A stretch of 64,000 nt of DNA. Source: Streptomyces megasporus. Lineage in GTDB: Bacteria; Actinomycetota; Actinomycetes; Streptomycetales; Streptomycetaceae. Under the pieces are notes generated by a model. It was not told the DNA's origin and made no database searches. It worked only from the letters and a program-made list of their open reading frames with translations. This document shows positions 8,380 to 23,500 of this stretch, piece after piece. Within the stretch, counting starts at the first letter, position 1. Each line of letters starts with the position of its first letter. The stretch spans positions 186,001 to 250,000 of the forward strand of contig NZ_JODL01000004.1 of the NCBI RefSeq assembly GCF_000718985.1. Direction: 5' to 3'. A program made the translations under genes and the position numbers.

Positions 8380-10862
8380 ATGACGACACCTCTCGACGAC
8401 GCCGAGCGGATCCGCCTGGTGGAGCGGCAGATCGAGGCGGCACTGCTCCAGGACGAGCGGATCGCCGACTGCGCGGTCGTCTTCCAGAGCGCCACGGCCA
8501 TGCGGACGAAGGCCGAGCGGTGCGTGCGCTGCGGGATGGACACCGCCTACCCGGGCACCGTGCTGGACGAGCACGGCGTCTGCGACCTCTGCCTGATGCA
8601 CCAGACCCACGAGAAGGAGATCCTGTCCTACTTCGGTGAGGTCGACGAGTTCGTGCGACTGGTGCGCGAGCGGTCCCGGGCCGCCGGATCGGAGTACGAC
8701 TGCCTGCTGTTGTTCAGCGGCGGCAAGGACAGCACCTACGTGCTGCACCAGCTCGTCCGGCTCGGACTGCGGGTGATGACCTTCACCTTCGACAACGGCT
8801 TCATCTCCCGTACGGCGCTGGAGAACGTCGAAGCCATCACCGGGGCGCTGGGCATCGAGCACGTCACGATGACCCGGGCCGACCAGAACCGGGTCTTCGT
8901 GCGGAGCCTGCAGCAGCACAAGAGCGTCTGCAACGGGTGCTTCCGCTCCCTGCTGGACCTGAGTGCCCGGCTCGCCCACGAACGCGGCATCCCCAGTGTC
9001 GTCACCGGCCTGTCGCGCGGTCAGATCATCGACGAGCGGCTGCTGTGGTTCTACCGGAACGGGGAGTTCGCCCCCGAACGGATCGAGCGGCAACTGGAGG
9101 TCGGCCGGAAGGTCTACCACCAGGTGGGCTCCGACCTGTCGGCCGACGTGCTGGACCGGGTCGAGGTGATCGACTACTACCGTTACTCGGCCGTCACCAA
9201 GGACGACATCCGCGCGTTCCTGCAGAGCCGGGAGACCTTGTGGTCGGCTCCCAAGGACACCGGCTTCTGCAGCTCCAACTGCATGATCAACGACGTCGGC
9301 GTCTACGTGCACAAGCTGGAGCGCGGCTTCCACAACTACGAGTCGCCCACGCGCTGGGAGGTGCGGCTGGGGCACCTGTCGCGGGACGAGGCCGACGAGG
9401 AGCTGCGCACACCGATCAACATCCCGCGTGTGAAGTCGATGCTGGCGAAGATCGGCTACACCGACCCGGACGACCGCAGCCGGTTGGGCCGGCGGATGGC
9501 GGCCTACTACGTGCCGCGCGGCGAGGTGAGCGAGGCCGAGGTCCGCGGTGCCGTCGCCGGGCGGTTGCCGGAGCTGCTGCTGCCCGAGTACTGGATCGAG
9601 CTGGACGAGATCCCTCGCACGGCGGGCGCGGTGGACCGCCACACCCTCCCCGACCCCCTCCCCGACTCCGGAAAGCGGCTCGCCGTGGGAGGCCGGGAGC
9701 CGGCGGACGGAACCGACGACGAGACCGCCGTGCCGTTCTCCCCGGTCCAGCGGTTCCTGGCCGAGGACGGCGGCGCCGGTCCGGAGGGCCGGGCCCGGGC
9801 CCTGCTGCTGGACCTGCCGGAGGGGGTCGGCGCGGCCGAGGTGAAGAAGGCCGGGCTGCAACTGCTGCTGCGGCACACGGCACTGCGCTCTCCCCTGGTC
9901 CGGGAGGGGGACCGTTGGGTCAGGCAGACCGCGGAGCCGGTTGGGCAGGTGCCGGTGGGCCGACTCGACCTGTCCCGGCAGGACGCCGCACGCGCCCTGG
10001 GAATGCTGCGCCTGGCGACCGAGCGGCTGCGCGCCCCGCTCGCGGCCGGGCAGGCGCCGCTGCTGCGCGCCGCCGTGGTCGAGCGTCCCGCCGGAGCGCG
10101 CCGGTTGCTGCTGGTGGTGCACGAACTCGCGGCCGATCTGGCCGGCTGGCGACGGCTGCTGGCGGACCTGGCCGCGGTGCTGGAGTGGTCGGCGGCCGGA
10201 CGGACGGCGGCACTGCCGCCGGCGGTCGACGCGCCCGCCGCGGAACCCGCTCGGCCCCGGACTCCGGCTCCGCTGCCTCCGTCGGTCTGTGTGCTGCCCG
10301 AGGAGGCCCTGGCGGACGGTGCCGTCGAGACGCACCGCACCGCGCTCGACGCGGCGGACACCGCCGCGCTGACCGGATCCGGCGCCGCCCTGCCCGCACT
10401 GGTCGCGGACGCGGTCGCCCGGGCGCTGTCGGAGTGGCTCGGCGCCCCGGCCGCGGTGCTCGGCATCGCCGACCACTCCGGCGAACTGGCCGAAGGATCG
10501 GGCTGGTTCGCTCTCACCCCTCGGCCGGACACCACCGCGGACGCGGTGCCGGGGCACTCCCTCGGTCCGTCGGCCATCCCCGTGGCCGCGCCTCCCGTCG
10601 CCTCCTCCGTCCGGCTCACCCACCTGGGCGATCTGGACGCGCTGCTGCCCGGGGACGGGCCGCTGCGGCTCGCCGACTCCCCGGACCACGACCCGGCCGC
10701 CCCGCTCGCCCCCCGACCCGGCCCGCTGGAGGTCGTCAGCCACGTACGGGGCGGCCGGCTGCACCTGGAGTGGACCGGTGCGGCCGGACTGTACGGCGTC
10801 CCGGCCGAGACCGCGGTCGCGGCGCTGCGCACCTTCGCACGACAGGCACGGAAGGCCACCGA

Positions 10863-10866
<4 letters not shown>
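8380..10866 (+). CDS. Chimera: PP-loop ATPase inserted in an A-domain C-terminal subdomain, plus degenerate epimerase/condensation-fold domain
   Basis: An 828-residue protein of unusual build. Residues about 12-35 look like the A-subdomain strand VExxLLxxxxIxDxAVV. It is interrupted at about residue 40 by a PP-loop module with CVRC/CDLC (Cys 48, 51, 68, 71), the SGGKDS loop (113-118), CNGC (184-187) and CSSNC (297-301). A-subdomain sequence resumes at about 373 (MAAYYVPRG) and runs to an A10-like IPRTAGAVDRHTLP near 420. The PP-loop part resembles the WbuX/PseA family (N-acetyl sugar amidotransferases), which turn an amide into an amidine; related Cys-rich PP-loop enzymes install sulfur. The C-terminal 390 residues resemble an epimerization or condensation domain, but the HHxxxDG motif reads HELAADL (H581, E582, D586), so it is probably inactive. 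There is no A core and no PCP. I infer tailoring of a carrier-bound substrate. Confidence 0.75.
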
Positions 10867-15364
<4,498 letters not shown>

Positions 15365-15368
<4 letters not shown>

Positions 15369-17161
15369 CGACCGCGACCGAACGGCCCTCCGCCACGCCC
15401 CGGCGGACCGGGACACCGGTTTTGGGGTGGCTGCTGTCGCACCTCTCCCGCTCCAAGGGGTGGATAGCGACCCATCTGGTCACCACCGTGCTCTGGCACG
15501 TGCTGGCCGCCGCCGTCCCGATCACGGTCGGCGTCGCCTTCGACGCGGTGCTGGGCGACGGCCCCGACCAGGGGCTGTTCACCACCATGGTGCTGGTCCT
15601 GCTCGCCCTGGTCCTCGTCCGGGGCCTGGTCGGCATCGGCGCCACGTACTCCCTGGAGGCGTACGCGTGCGGGCTGGAGCGCGACGTGCGCGCCTCCCTG
15701 TTCTCGTCGCTGCTCCACAAGAGCCAGCGGTTCTTCAACCGGCGCCGGGTGGGCGACCTGTCCGCGCGGATCACCGGTGACGCCCAGGCGCTCAACCTGA
15801 TGCTGTCGCCGGGCGTCGACATGACCCTCGACATGGCCCTCGGCCTGCTGGTTCCGATCATCTTCATCGGGCTGCTCGACGTCCGTCTGCTGCTGGTGCC
15901 CGCGGTGTTCCTGGTGCTGTTCCTGGTGGCGCTGCTGGAGTACGGCCGGCGGCTGGACCCGGCGGCGGGCGCGACCCGGGCCCGGTTCGGCGAGCTCAGC
16001 GCCCACGTCTCGGAGACCATCACCGGCATCGAGACGGTGGACGCGACCGGTCGGCGCGAGGAGGAGCAGCGGCGGTTCGTGGAACTGGCACGGGCCTACC
16101 GGGACGCCTCGGTGCGGCACGCGCACGCCCAGGCCGTGTACCTGCCGACGCTGCTGCTGGCGATCGCCCTGGCCGGCGGCCTGCTGCACGGGGCCTCGCT
16201 GGTGGCGGGCGGCTCCCTGACGACGGGCCAGTTCGTCTCCTTCCTCGGCCTCATGGCCGCCCTGCGGTCCCCGACCCAGCTCGCCTCCTTCAGCATCGGC
16301 CTGATCTTCCTCGGGATCGCCGGCGCCCGGCGCATCCTGGAGGTGATCGACGACCGGACCGGCGCGGACGAGGGGGAGTCGGGCCACTCGGGGGAAATCG
16401 CCGGTCGGGTGGTCTTCGACCGGGTCTCCTTCGGCTACGACGACAAGCCCGTGCTGCGCGACGTCTCCTTCTCGGTCGAGCCGGGGATGACGGTGGCGCT
16501 GGTGGGGCCGACGGGCAGTGGGAAGTCCACGCTGCTGCAACTGCTCAACCGCACCTACGCACCGGACTCCGGCCGGGTGCTGATCGACGGTGTGGACACC
16601 GCCGACTGGGACCCGCAGTCGCTGCGTTCCCAGATCTCGGTCATCGAGCAGGACGTGGTGCTGTTCTCCAAGACGATCGAGGAGAACCTCGCCTTCGGCG
16701 TGGGACCGGACGTGGACCGGTCCCGGGTGGAAGAGGCCGCCAAGGCCGCGCACGCCCACGAGTTCATCATGGCGACCGAGGACGGCTACCGAACCGTGAT
16801 CGGCGAGCGCGGCACGACCCTGTCGGGTGGCCAGCGCCAGCGGATCGCCATCGCCCGGGCCCTCCTGGCGAACCCGCGCATCCTCGTCCTGGACGACTCC
16901 ACCAGCGCGGTGGACAGCGCCACGGAGCAGCAGATCCAGCGGGCGATCCGACGGGCCGCCGCGGGCCGCACCACGTTCATGATCACCCCACGGCTCTCCC
17001 GCATCCGCAGCGCCGACCTGGTCCTGGTGCTGGACCAGGGCCGCATCGTCGGCCAGGGACGTCACGAGGAACTGCTGGAGACCTGCCGCCTGTACCACCG
17101 GATCTTCGCGCCGTACCTGGAGGACCGGGCCGGCGGCCGGACCGGAGAGGGAGTCCACTGA
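15365..17161 (+). CDS. ABC exporter half-transporter with non-canonical nucleotide site
   Basis: A 598-residue fused TMD-NBD exporter subunit, with about six membrane segments in residues 20-320 followed by an ATPase domain. Walker A is GPTGSGKST and the signature is LSGGQ. Two catalytic positions are degenerate. The residue after the Walker B Asp is Asp instead of Glu (LVLDDSTSAVD), and the H-loop His is Pro (ITPRLSRI where AHRL is usual). Such a subunit normally pairs with a canonical partner, here the next gene, giving a heterodimer with one active ATP site. The pair is embedded in the NRPS operon, so export of and resistance to the product are the likely roles. It starts in the last codons of the reductase gene and overlaps the partner by one base. 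Confidence 0.9.
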
Positions 17162-19011
17162 TGGCGCACATACTCGACGGCATCTCCGCGGACAGCTACG
17201 ACCGTTCCTACGGTGACCGGGAGCTGCTGCGGCGGATCGCGCCGATGTTCGCGACGAAGGTCCGCAAGGTGGTGCTGGTCGCGTTCTGCGTGGTGGGCGC
17301 GGCAGCGGCCGGAGCGGCGTTCCCGCTGCTGGCGGCCGTCGTGGTGGACACGGCCGACCGCGACAGCGTCGAGCGCGGGGTGCTCCCCCTGGTGGCGGGC
17401 GCGCTGGCCACGGGCCTGGTGGCCTGGCTGCTGACCCTCGTGCAGCAGCGGGTGATCGGCACCCTGGTGGGCGACGTGGTGCTGGAGATGCGCCGCCGTG
17501 CCTTCGCGGCGGTGCTCCGGCAGGACATGGGGTTCTTCGACGAGCAGTCCTCCGGGTCGGTGGCCAGCCGCATCACCTCCGACACCCAGGCGTTCGCGAC
17601 ACTGGCCACGCTGACGCTGAGCCTGGTCGGCCAGGTCCTGATGATCGGGCTGTTGCTCGTCGCGATGTTCACGATCAACGTGCTCCTGGCCCTGGTCACC
17701 CTGCTGGTCTCCGTCGTCATCGTGCTGGTCAGCCTGGCCTTCCGCTGGGTGTCCCGGCAGGCGTCGCGCCAGCAGCAGCGGTCGCTCGCGCAGATCACCG
17801 CCTACGTGCAGGAGACGCTGCGGGGCATCGCGGTGGCCCGCAACTTCCAGCGCGAGGAGTCCACCAACGCCGGTCTGACCGAGGCCAACCAGCGGTGGTT
17901 CAGGGCCACGGTCCGGCTCAACCGGCTGTTCAGCGGGATCTTCCCGCTGCTGCTGACCCTCACCGGTCTGGGTACGGTCCTGGTCGTCCTCCTGGGCGGC
18001 GCCAGGATCACCTCCGGGGAGCTCACCGCCGGCGAGTGGTCGCTGTTCCTCGAGGCGTTGACGCTGTTCTGGTTCCCGCTGACCAGCATCGCCTCCTTCT
18101 GGAACCAGTTCCAGCAGGGGCTCGCCGCCTCGGAGCGGATCTTCGCGTTGATCGACCGGGAGCCCGGGGTGCGGCAGAGCGGCGCACGGGCCGTGCCCGA
18201 GTTGGCCGGCCGGATCGAGTTCCGGGGCGTCGACTTCGGCTACGCCGCGGACAAGCCGGTGCTGCGCGGCCTGGACCTGGAGATCCGCAGCGGCGAGACG
18301 GTCGCGCTGGTGGGGCACACCGGCGCCGGCAAGTCCAGCATCATCCGCCTGATCACCCGGTCGTACGAGTTCGACGGCGGCCGGCTGCTGGTGGACGGCC
18401 GGGACATCAGGGAGCTGGACCTGGACGAGTACCGGTCCCACCTCGGCATCGTCCCGCAGTCGCCGTTCCTCTTCTCCGGCACGGTCGCCGAGAACATCGG
18501 CTTCGGCAAGCCGGGCGCCACCGACGAGGAGATCCTGGCCGCGGCCCGCTCGGTGGCCGACGGGGACTGGTTGGAGCAGCTTCCGGCGGGGCTCGCGACG
18601 CAGACCAACGAAGGCGGCCGCAACCTCTCCGCCGGCCAGCGTCAACTGGTCGTTCTGGCGCGGGTCATGCTCAAGGACCCCTCGATCCTCATCCTGGACG
18701 AGGCCACCTCCAACGTGGACCCGCTGACCGAGGCCCAGGTGCAGGAGGGGCTGGACGCCGTCTCCAAGGACCGCACGACCGTCGTCGTCGCGCACCGGCT
18801 TCCCACGGTCCGCAGGGCCGACCGCATCGTCGTGGTGGACGGCGGACGGATCGTCGAGCAGGGCGACCACCACAGCCTGCTCGCGGCAGGGGGCCGGTAC
18901 GCGGAGCTGTACGACCACTACTTCCGCCACCAGCGTCCGGACTTCGAGGCCGAGGAGGCCGGAGAGGCCGGAGAGGCCGGGAAGGAGGCCGCGCGTGTCC
19001 TGCAGCCCTGA
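17161..19011 (+). CDS. ABC exporter half-transporter, canonical partner
   Basis: A 616-residue TMD-NBD exporter subunit. Membrane segments lie between residues about 38 and 310. The ATPase domain has Walker A GHTGAGKSS, the signature LSAGQ, Walker B LILDEATSNVD with catalytic Glu, and an intact H-loop AHRL. It therefore supplies the residues missing in the preceding subunit, and together they form an asymmetric heterodimeric exporter. The start overlaps the previous stop as TGATG. The C-terminal tail contains a short Glu-Ala-Gly repeat from a 9-bp tandem DNA repeat. The end overlaps the next gene's GTG by 17 bases. The substrate is not readable from the sequence; the cluster product is most likely. 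Confidence 0.9.
   Translation: MAHILDGISADSYDRSYGDRELLRRIAPMFATKVRKVVLVAFCVVGAAAAGAAFPLLAAVVVDTADRDSVERGVLPLVAGALATGLVAWLLTLVQQRVIGTLVGDVVLEMRRRAFAAVLRQDMGFFDEQSSGSVASRITSDTQAFATLATLTLSLVGQVLMIGLLLVAMFTINVLLALVTLLVSVVIVLVSLAFRWVSRQASRQQQRSLAQITAYVQETLRGIAVARNFQREESTNAGLTEANQRWFRATVRLNRLFSGIFPLLLTLTGLGTVLVVLLGGARITSGELTAGEWSLFLEALTLFWFPLTSIASFWNQFQQGLAASERIFALIDREPGVRQSGARAVPELAGRIEFRGVDFGYAADKPVLRGLDLEIRSGETVALVGHTGAGKSSIIRLITRSYEFDGGRLLVDGRDIRELDLDEYRSHLGIVPQSPFLFSGTVAENIGFGKPGATDEEILAAARSVADGDWLEQLPAGLATQTNEGGRNLSAGQRQLVVLARVMLKDPSILILDEATSNVDPLTEAQVQEGLDAVSKDRTTVVVAHRLPTVRRADRIVVVDGGRIVEQGDHHSLLAAGGRYAELYDHYFRHQRPDFEAEEAGEAGEAGKEAARVLQP
18955..18981 (+). repeat. Three tandem 9-bp units at the end of the exporter gene
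   Basis: The unit GAGGCCGGA is repeated three times and encodes Glu-Ala-Gly repeats in the flexible C-terminal tail. It keeps the frame and has no evident functional role. Confidence 0.7.
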
Positions 19012-20533
19012 CACCGCCCGCACCCTGGGCGCCCTCCTCGGGCACGCCGCAGCCGCCTGGCCGGACCGGGTGGCCGTGGAGCACGGGGGCGAGACCGTCA
19101 CGTTCGGCGAGCTGGCCCGCCGGGTCGAGGCGGCCGCCGGCCACTTCTTCGAGGCGGGACTCACCGGCGCGCGCACCGCGGTCCTCCTCTTCGACAACAC
19201 GGCCGACTGCGTGGTCGCGTTCCTGGCCGTCGCGCGCACCGGCGCCCGGCTGGTGCCTGCCGAGCCCGGCTCGACCGCGGCCCAACTGGACGCGCTGGCC
19301 GAGGAGCTCGGAGAGCCGGGGGAGCTGACGGTGCTGGGACGTCCGGAGCGGCTCGGAGCCCTCGATGGGGTCCGGGACCGGGTCGGGCGGCTGATCGACA
19401 CCACCGGTGTCCCCGGCGCCTCCGGCGGGTCCGCGGGCGCCGTTCCGGCCGCGGTACCGCCGGAGCCCTCCGGTGACGACCCCTTCCTCTACCAGTTCAG
19501 CTCCGGCTCGACCGGGGCGCCCAAGGCGGCGGTGCACAGCCAGGCCAACCTCGTGCAGGGCGGGCTGATCTACCGGCGGTCCTTCGGCTACGGCCCGGAG
19601 GACACCGTGCTGACGGCCGTTCCGCTGCTGCACTCCTTCGGCCTGATCGCCGGTCTGGTGACCTCGCTGCTCACCGGTGCCCGGCTGGTCGTCCTGGGCC
19701 GCTTCGCCCCCGGACTGCTGCTGCGCGAGCTGGAACGCACCCGCGCCACCGTCCTGGTGGCCACCCCGCTCGTCTGCGACTTGATGGTCCGTTCGGCGGG
19801 CGGGAGCGGCTCCCGGCTCTCCTCGGTGCGGCTGTGCCTGTCGTCGGGGGCCGCGCTGCCGCCCGAGGCGGCGCGCCGCTTCGCCGACCGGTTCGGGGTG
19901 CGGATCAGCCAGGTCTACGGGTGCACCGAGGCCGGGATCATCGCCTGCCAGCGGCAGGAGACCGGCGGGGTGGGCAGGCCGGCATCCGGCGTCGAGGTGC
20001 GTCTGGTCGACGACGCCGGCGCCTCGGTCGCGCCGGGCTCCCCTGGCCTGCTGCTGGTCCGTACGCCGGCGATGTTCGGCGGTTACCTCAACCGGCCGGA
20101 GAACACGGCCGAGGTGCTGCGCGACGGGTGGTACGCGACCGGCGACGTGGCCCGTCTCGACGAGGATGGAGTGCTGCATCTGATCGGCCGCAAGGACTCG
20201 TTCGTCAACGTCGGCGGCAAGAAGGTCAACCCCGTCGAGGTGGAGCAGGTCCTCCTCGGCCATCCGCTGCTGCGGGAGGCCGTCGTGTGGGGCGAGGTGC
20301 TGCCCGGTGGGAGCGAGCGGGTGCGGGCGGCCGTGGTGGCCTGTGGCGAGCTCACCGTCACCGAACTGGTCCGTTACTGCCGCGAGCGGCTCCAGCCGCA
20401 CCAGGTGCCCGGCCGTGTGGAGTTCGTCGCGGAACTCCCCAAGACGTCGTCGGGGAAGATCCGCCGGGCCGAGGTGGCGGCAGCCGCCCGCGTCCCGGCG
20501 CCCAAGTCCGAGCAGGGGGGTACCCACCAATGA
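18995..20533 (+). CDS. Acyl/aryl-AMP ligase (acyl-CoA synthetase family)
   Basis: A 512-residue single-domain adenylate-forming enzyme that would activate a carboxylic acid with ATP and pass it to CoA or a carrier protein. Motifs present are SSGSTGAPK, QVYGCTEAG, YATGDVARLD and the C-terminal KTSSGKIRR with its catalytic Lys. It lacks the NRPS-type pocket and has the compact form of fatty or aromatic acid ligases. GTG at 18995 lies within the end of the exporter gene; its 3' end overlaps the FAAL gene as ATGA. It could load the lipid tail or its precursor. In congocidine-type clusters a similar ligase is, as I recall, used for pyrrole-2-carboxylate units, so an aryl substrate is equally possible here. 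Confidence 0.85.
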   Translation: MSCSPDTARTLGALLGHAAAAWPDRVAVEHGGETVTFGELARRVEAAAGHFFEAGLTGARTAVLLFDNTADCVVAFLAVARTGARLVPAEPGSTAAQLDALAEELGEPGELTVLGRPERLGALDGVRDRVGRLIDTTGVPGASGGSAGAVPAAVPPEPSGDDPFLYQFSSGSTGAPKAAVHSQANLVQGGLIYRRSFGYGPEDTVLTAVPLLHSFGLIAGLVTSLLTGARLVVLGRFAPGLLLRELERTRATVLVATPLVCDLMVRSAGGSGSRLSSVRLCLSSGAALPPEAARRFADRFGVRISQVYGCTEAGIIACQRQETGGVGRPASGVEVRLVDDAGASVAPGSPGLLLVRTPAMFGGYLNRPENTAEVLRDGWYATGDVARLDEDGVLHLIGRKDSFVNVGGKKVNPVEVEQVLLGHPLLREAVVWGEVLPGGSERVRAAVVACGELTVTELVRYCRERLQPHQVPGRVEFVAELPKTSSGKIRRAEVAAAARVPAPKSEQGGTHQ

Positions 20534-23500
20534 CCTCGACCCTCGTCGAGCTGCTGCGTGGCCGTGCGATGTCGTCCTCCGACGGCACGGCCTTCCGGTT
20601 CCTGTCCGACGACACGACCGCCGAGAGCGTCACCTACGGTGAACTCGACCGTGACGCCCGGGCGGTGGCGGTGCGGCTGCGGGAGCTGGGAGCCGTCGCC
20701 GGGGACCGCGCGCTCTTGCTGTACCCGCCGGGTCTGGACTACATCCGGGCCTTCTTCGGCGCCGTGTACGCCGGGGTGGTTCCGGTCCCGGCCTACCCGC
20801 CGCGCACCCAGCGCAACGTGCACCGGCTGACCTCGATCGTGGCCGACTCCCGGGCGGGCTTCGCGCTCACCACCGCCTCCGTGCTGGAGCTGCTGCGGGA
20901 GGACGGGGAGGAGCACGGTCCCAAGGGGCTGCGCATCGCGGTCACCGACCGGCTGGACACGGGCGCGGCGGACGACTGGTCGGCGCCGCGGTCCGGGGCC
21001 GACAGCACGGCGTTCATCCAGTACACCTCCGGCTCCACCGCCTCGCCCAAGGGCGTGGTGCTGACCCACGGCAACCTGCTGCACAACCTGGGCATGATCA
21101 GCCGGGCCTTCGGCTGCCACGAGCGCACCAGTGCCGTGATCTGGCTCCCGCCCTACCACGACATGGGGCTGATCGGCGGCATCCTCACCCCGCTGTACGC
21201 GGGCTTCCCCGTCGCCCTGATGGCGCCGATGAGCTTCCTGCGCCGCCCGATGCACTGGCTGCGGGTCGTCTCCGAGGAGCGGGCCGAGTTCAGCGGAGCC
21301 CCGAACTTCGCGTACGAGATGTGCGCGCGGCTGGCCACCGACGAGGACCGGCGGGAGCTGGACCTCAGCTCGTGGCGGGTGGCCTTCAACGGAGCGGAGC
21401 CGATCCGCGCGGCGACCCTGGACGCCTTCGCCGAGGCGTTCGCCGACTGCGGTTTCCGCCGCGAGAGCTTCCTGCCCTGCTACGGGCTGGCCGAGGCGAC
21501 GCTCTTCGTCACGGGCGCGTCGGCGTCCACCGAGCCGACCGTCGTCGAGGTCGACGCGGCGGGTCTGGAGGCCGACCGGGCGGAGCCCGCCGTGTCCGGC
21601 AGGCCGTCCCGGCGCCTGGTCGGCAGCGGCACCCCGGCGGCGGACCAGGAGGTGCTGGTGGTGGACCCGGAGACCCGTCTGACCCTGCCCGAGCAGCGGA
21701 TCGGCGAGATCTGGGTACGGGGCGCGAGCGTGGCGGCCGGCTACTGGGACAATCCCGTCTCGACCGACGAGGCCTTCGGCGCCCGCACCGCCGACACCCA
21801 CCAGGGCCCCTTCCTGCGCACCGGCGATCTGGGCTTCCTCTCCGACGGCGAGCTGTTCGTCACCGGGCGCCGCAAGGACCTGATCATCGTCCGGGGCCGG
21901 AACTTCTACCCCACCGACATCGAGCAGGCCGTCGAGCGCAGCCACCCGGCCTTCCGCCCCGGCTGCTGCGCGGCCGTCGCGGTGGAGCACGACGGGGAGC
22001 AGGTGCTGGTCGTGCTGCAGGAGGTCGAGGGCCGCTCGCTGCGAACGGTCTCCGTGCCCGAGGCGGTCGCCGCCGTCCGCGAGGCCGTCATGGAGTCCTG
22101 CGAGCTGGCGGTGCACGCGGTGGTGCTGCTCAAGCCCGGCACGATCCCCAAGACGACCAGTGGCAAGGTGCAGCGGGCACTGTGCCGGGAGCGGTACCTG
22201 TCCGGCGGCTTCCAGGCGCTCGGCCCGGACACGGACGCACGGGACGCACGGGCGCTGCCGGATCGGACCACGCCTTCCGCCCCGCCGTCCGAGCCGCACG
22301 CCGTGGTCGCGGACGCCCTGCGCGCCCGGATCGCCGAACTGCTGGGCTGCGCGCCCGACGAGGTCGCCACGGACGTTCCGCTGTCCTCCCTGGGCATCGA
22401 CTCGCCGGCCGCCGTGCTGCTGGCCAACCGGATGCACGACGAGCTGGGTGTGGAGCTGCGGCTCGGCCGGATGCTCGGGGACGCGGGGATCGACGCGCTC
22501 GCCGCCGAGGCACGGATCGCGTCCGCGCCGGACGGGGAGCCCGACGGTGCGGAGCCGGACGGGGAGCCGGGCGGGATGTCCCTGGGCCAGCGGTCGATCT
22601 GGCACGTGCAGCAGCAGGATCCGACGAGCACGGCGTACAACATCCCGGTCGCGCTGCGCCTCCTGGGCCGGGTGGACCCCCAGGCGCTGCGGCGGGCCCT
22701 GGCCCAGGTGAGCGAACGGCACGAGGTGCTGCGGACCCGCTACCGCGTCGACGGGGACCGGACGGTCTCGTTCGTCTCCCCGGAACCGATCGCCCTGGAG
22801 TGCCTGGACGCGTCCGCGGACAGCGAGGACCGGCTGGCCGAACGGCTCGCCGACCTCGCGCACCGCCCGTTCGACCTGGAGCACGACCCGGTGCTGCGGG
22901 CCTGGCTGCTGACCCGTTCCCAGGACGAGCACGTGCTGCTGCTCACCGTCCACCACATCGCCGCGGACCTGTGGTCCATGGTGGTCCTCCTGGACGAGCT
23001 CGGCCGCTGCCACCGGGCGCACTCCCTGGGCGCCCCCGCCGATCTCCCCGCCCCGGCCGGCCGGTACGCCGACCACGTGCGCCGCGAGCGGAGCATGCTG
23101 GCCGGTGCCCGGGGCGCGGCGCTGGAGGCGTACTGGCGCGAGACGCTGGCCGGGCCGCCGCCGGTGCTCGACCTCCCGGTGGACACCCCGCACCCGCCGG
23201 TGCCGAGCCACCGGGGGGAGCGTCTGGTCTTCCGGTTCGACGCCGGGCAGACCGGCCGGCTCAGGGAGTTCGCCGCGGCCGAGGGCGTCACGCTGTACAC
23301 GGTGTTGCTGTCCGCCTTCCACATCGCGCTGCACCACGCGAGCGGCCAGGACGACGTGGTGGTCGGCTCGCCGGCGGCCAACCGCGGGCGTCAGGACGTC
23401 GAGGGCGTGGTCGGGTACTTCACCAACCCGCTGCCCATACGGGCCAGGTTCGAGGACGGCCTCACGGCACGCGAGTTCACCGGGCGGCTGCACCGCACGG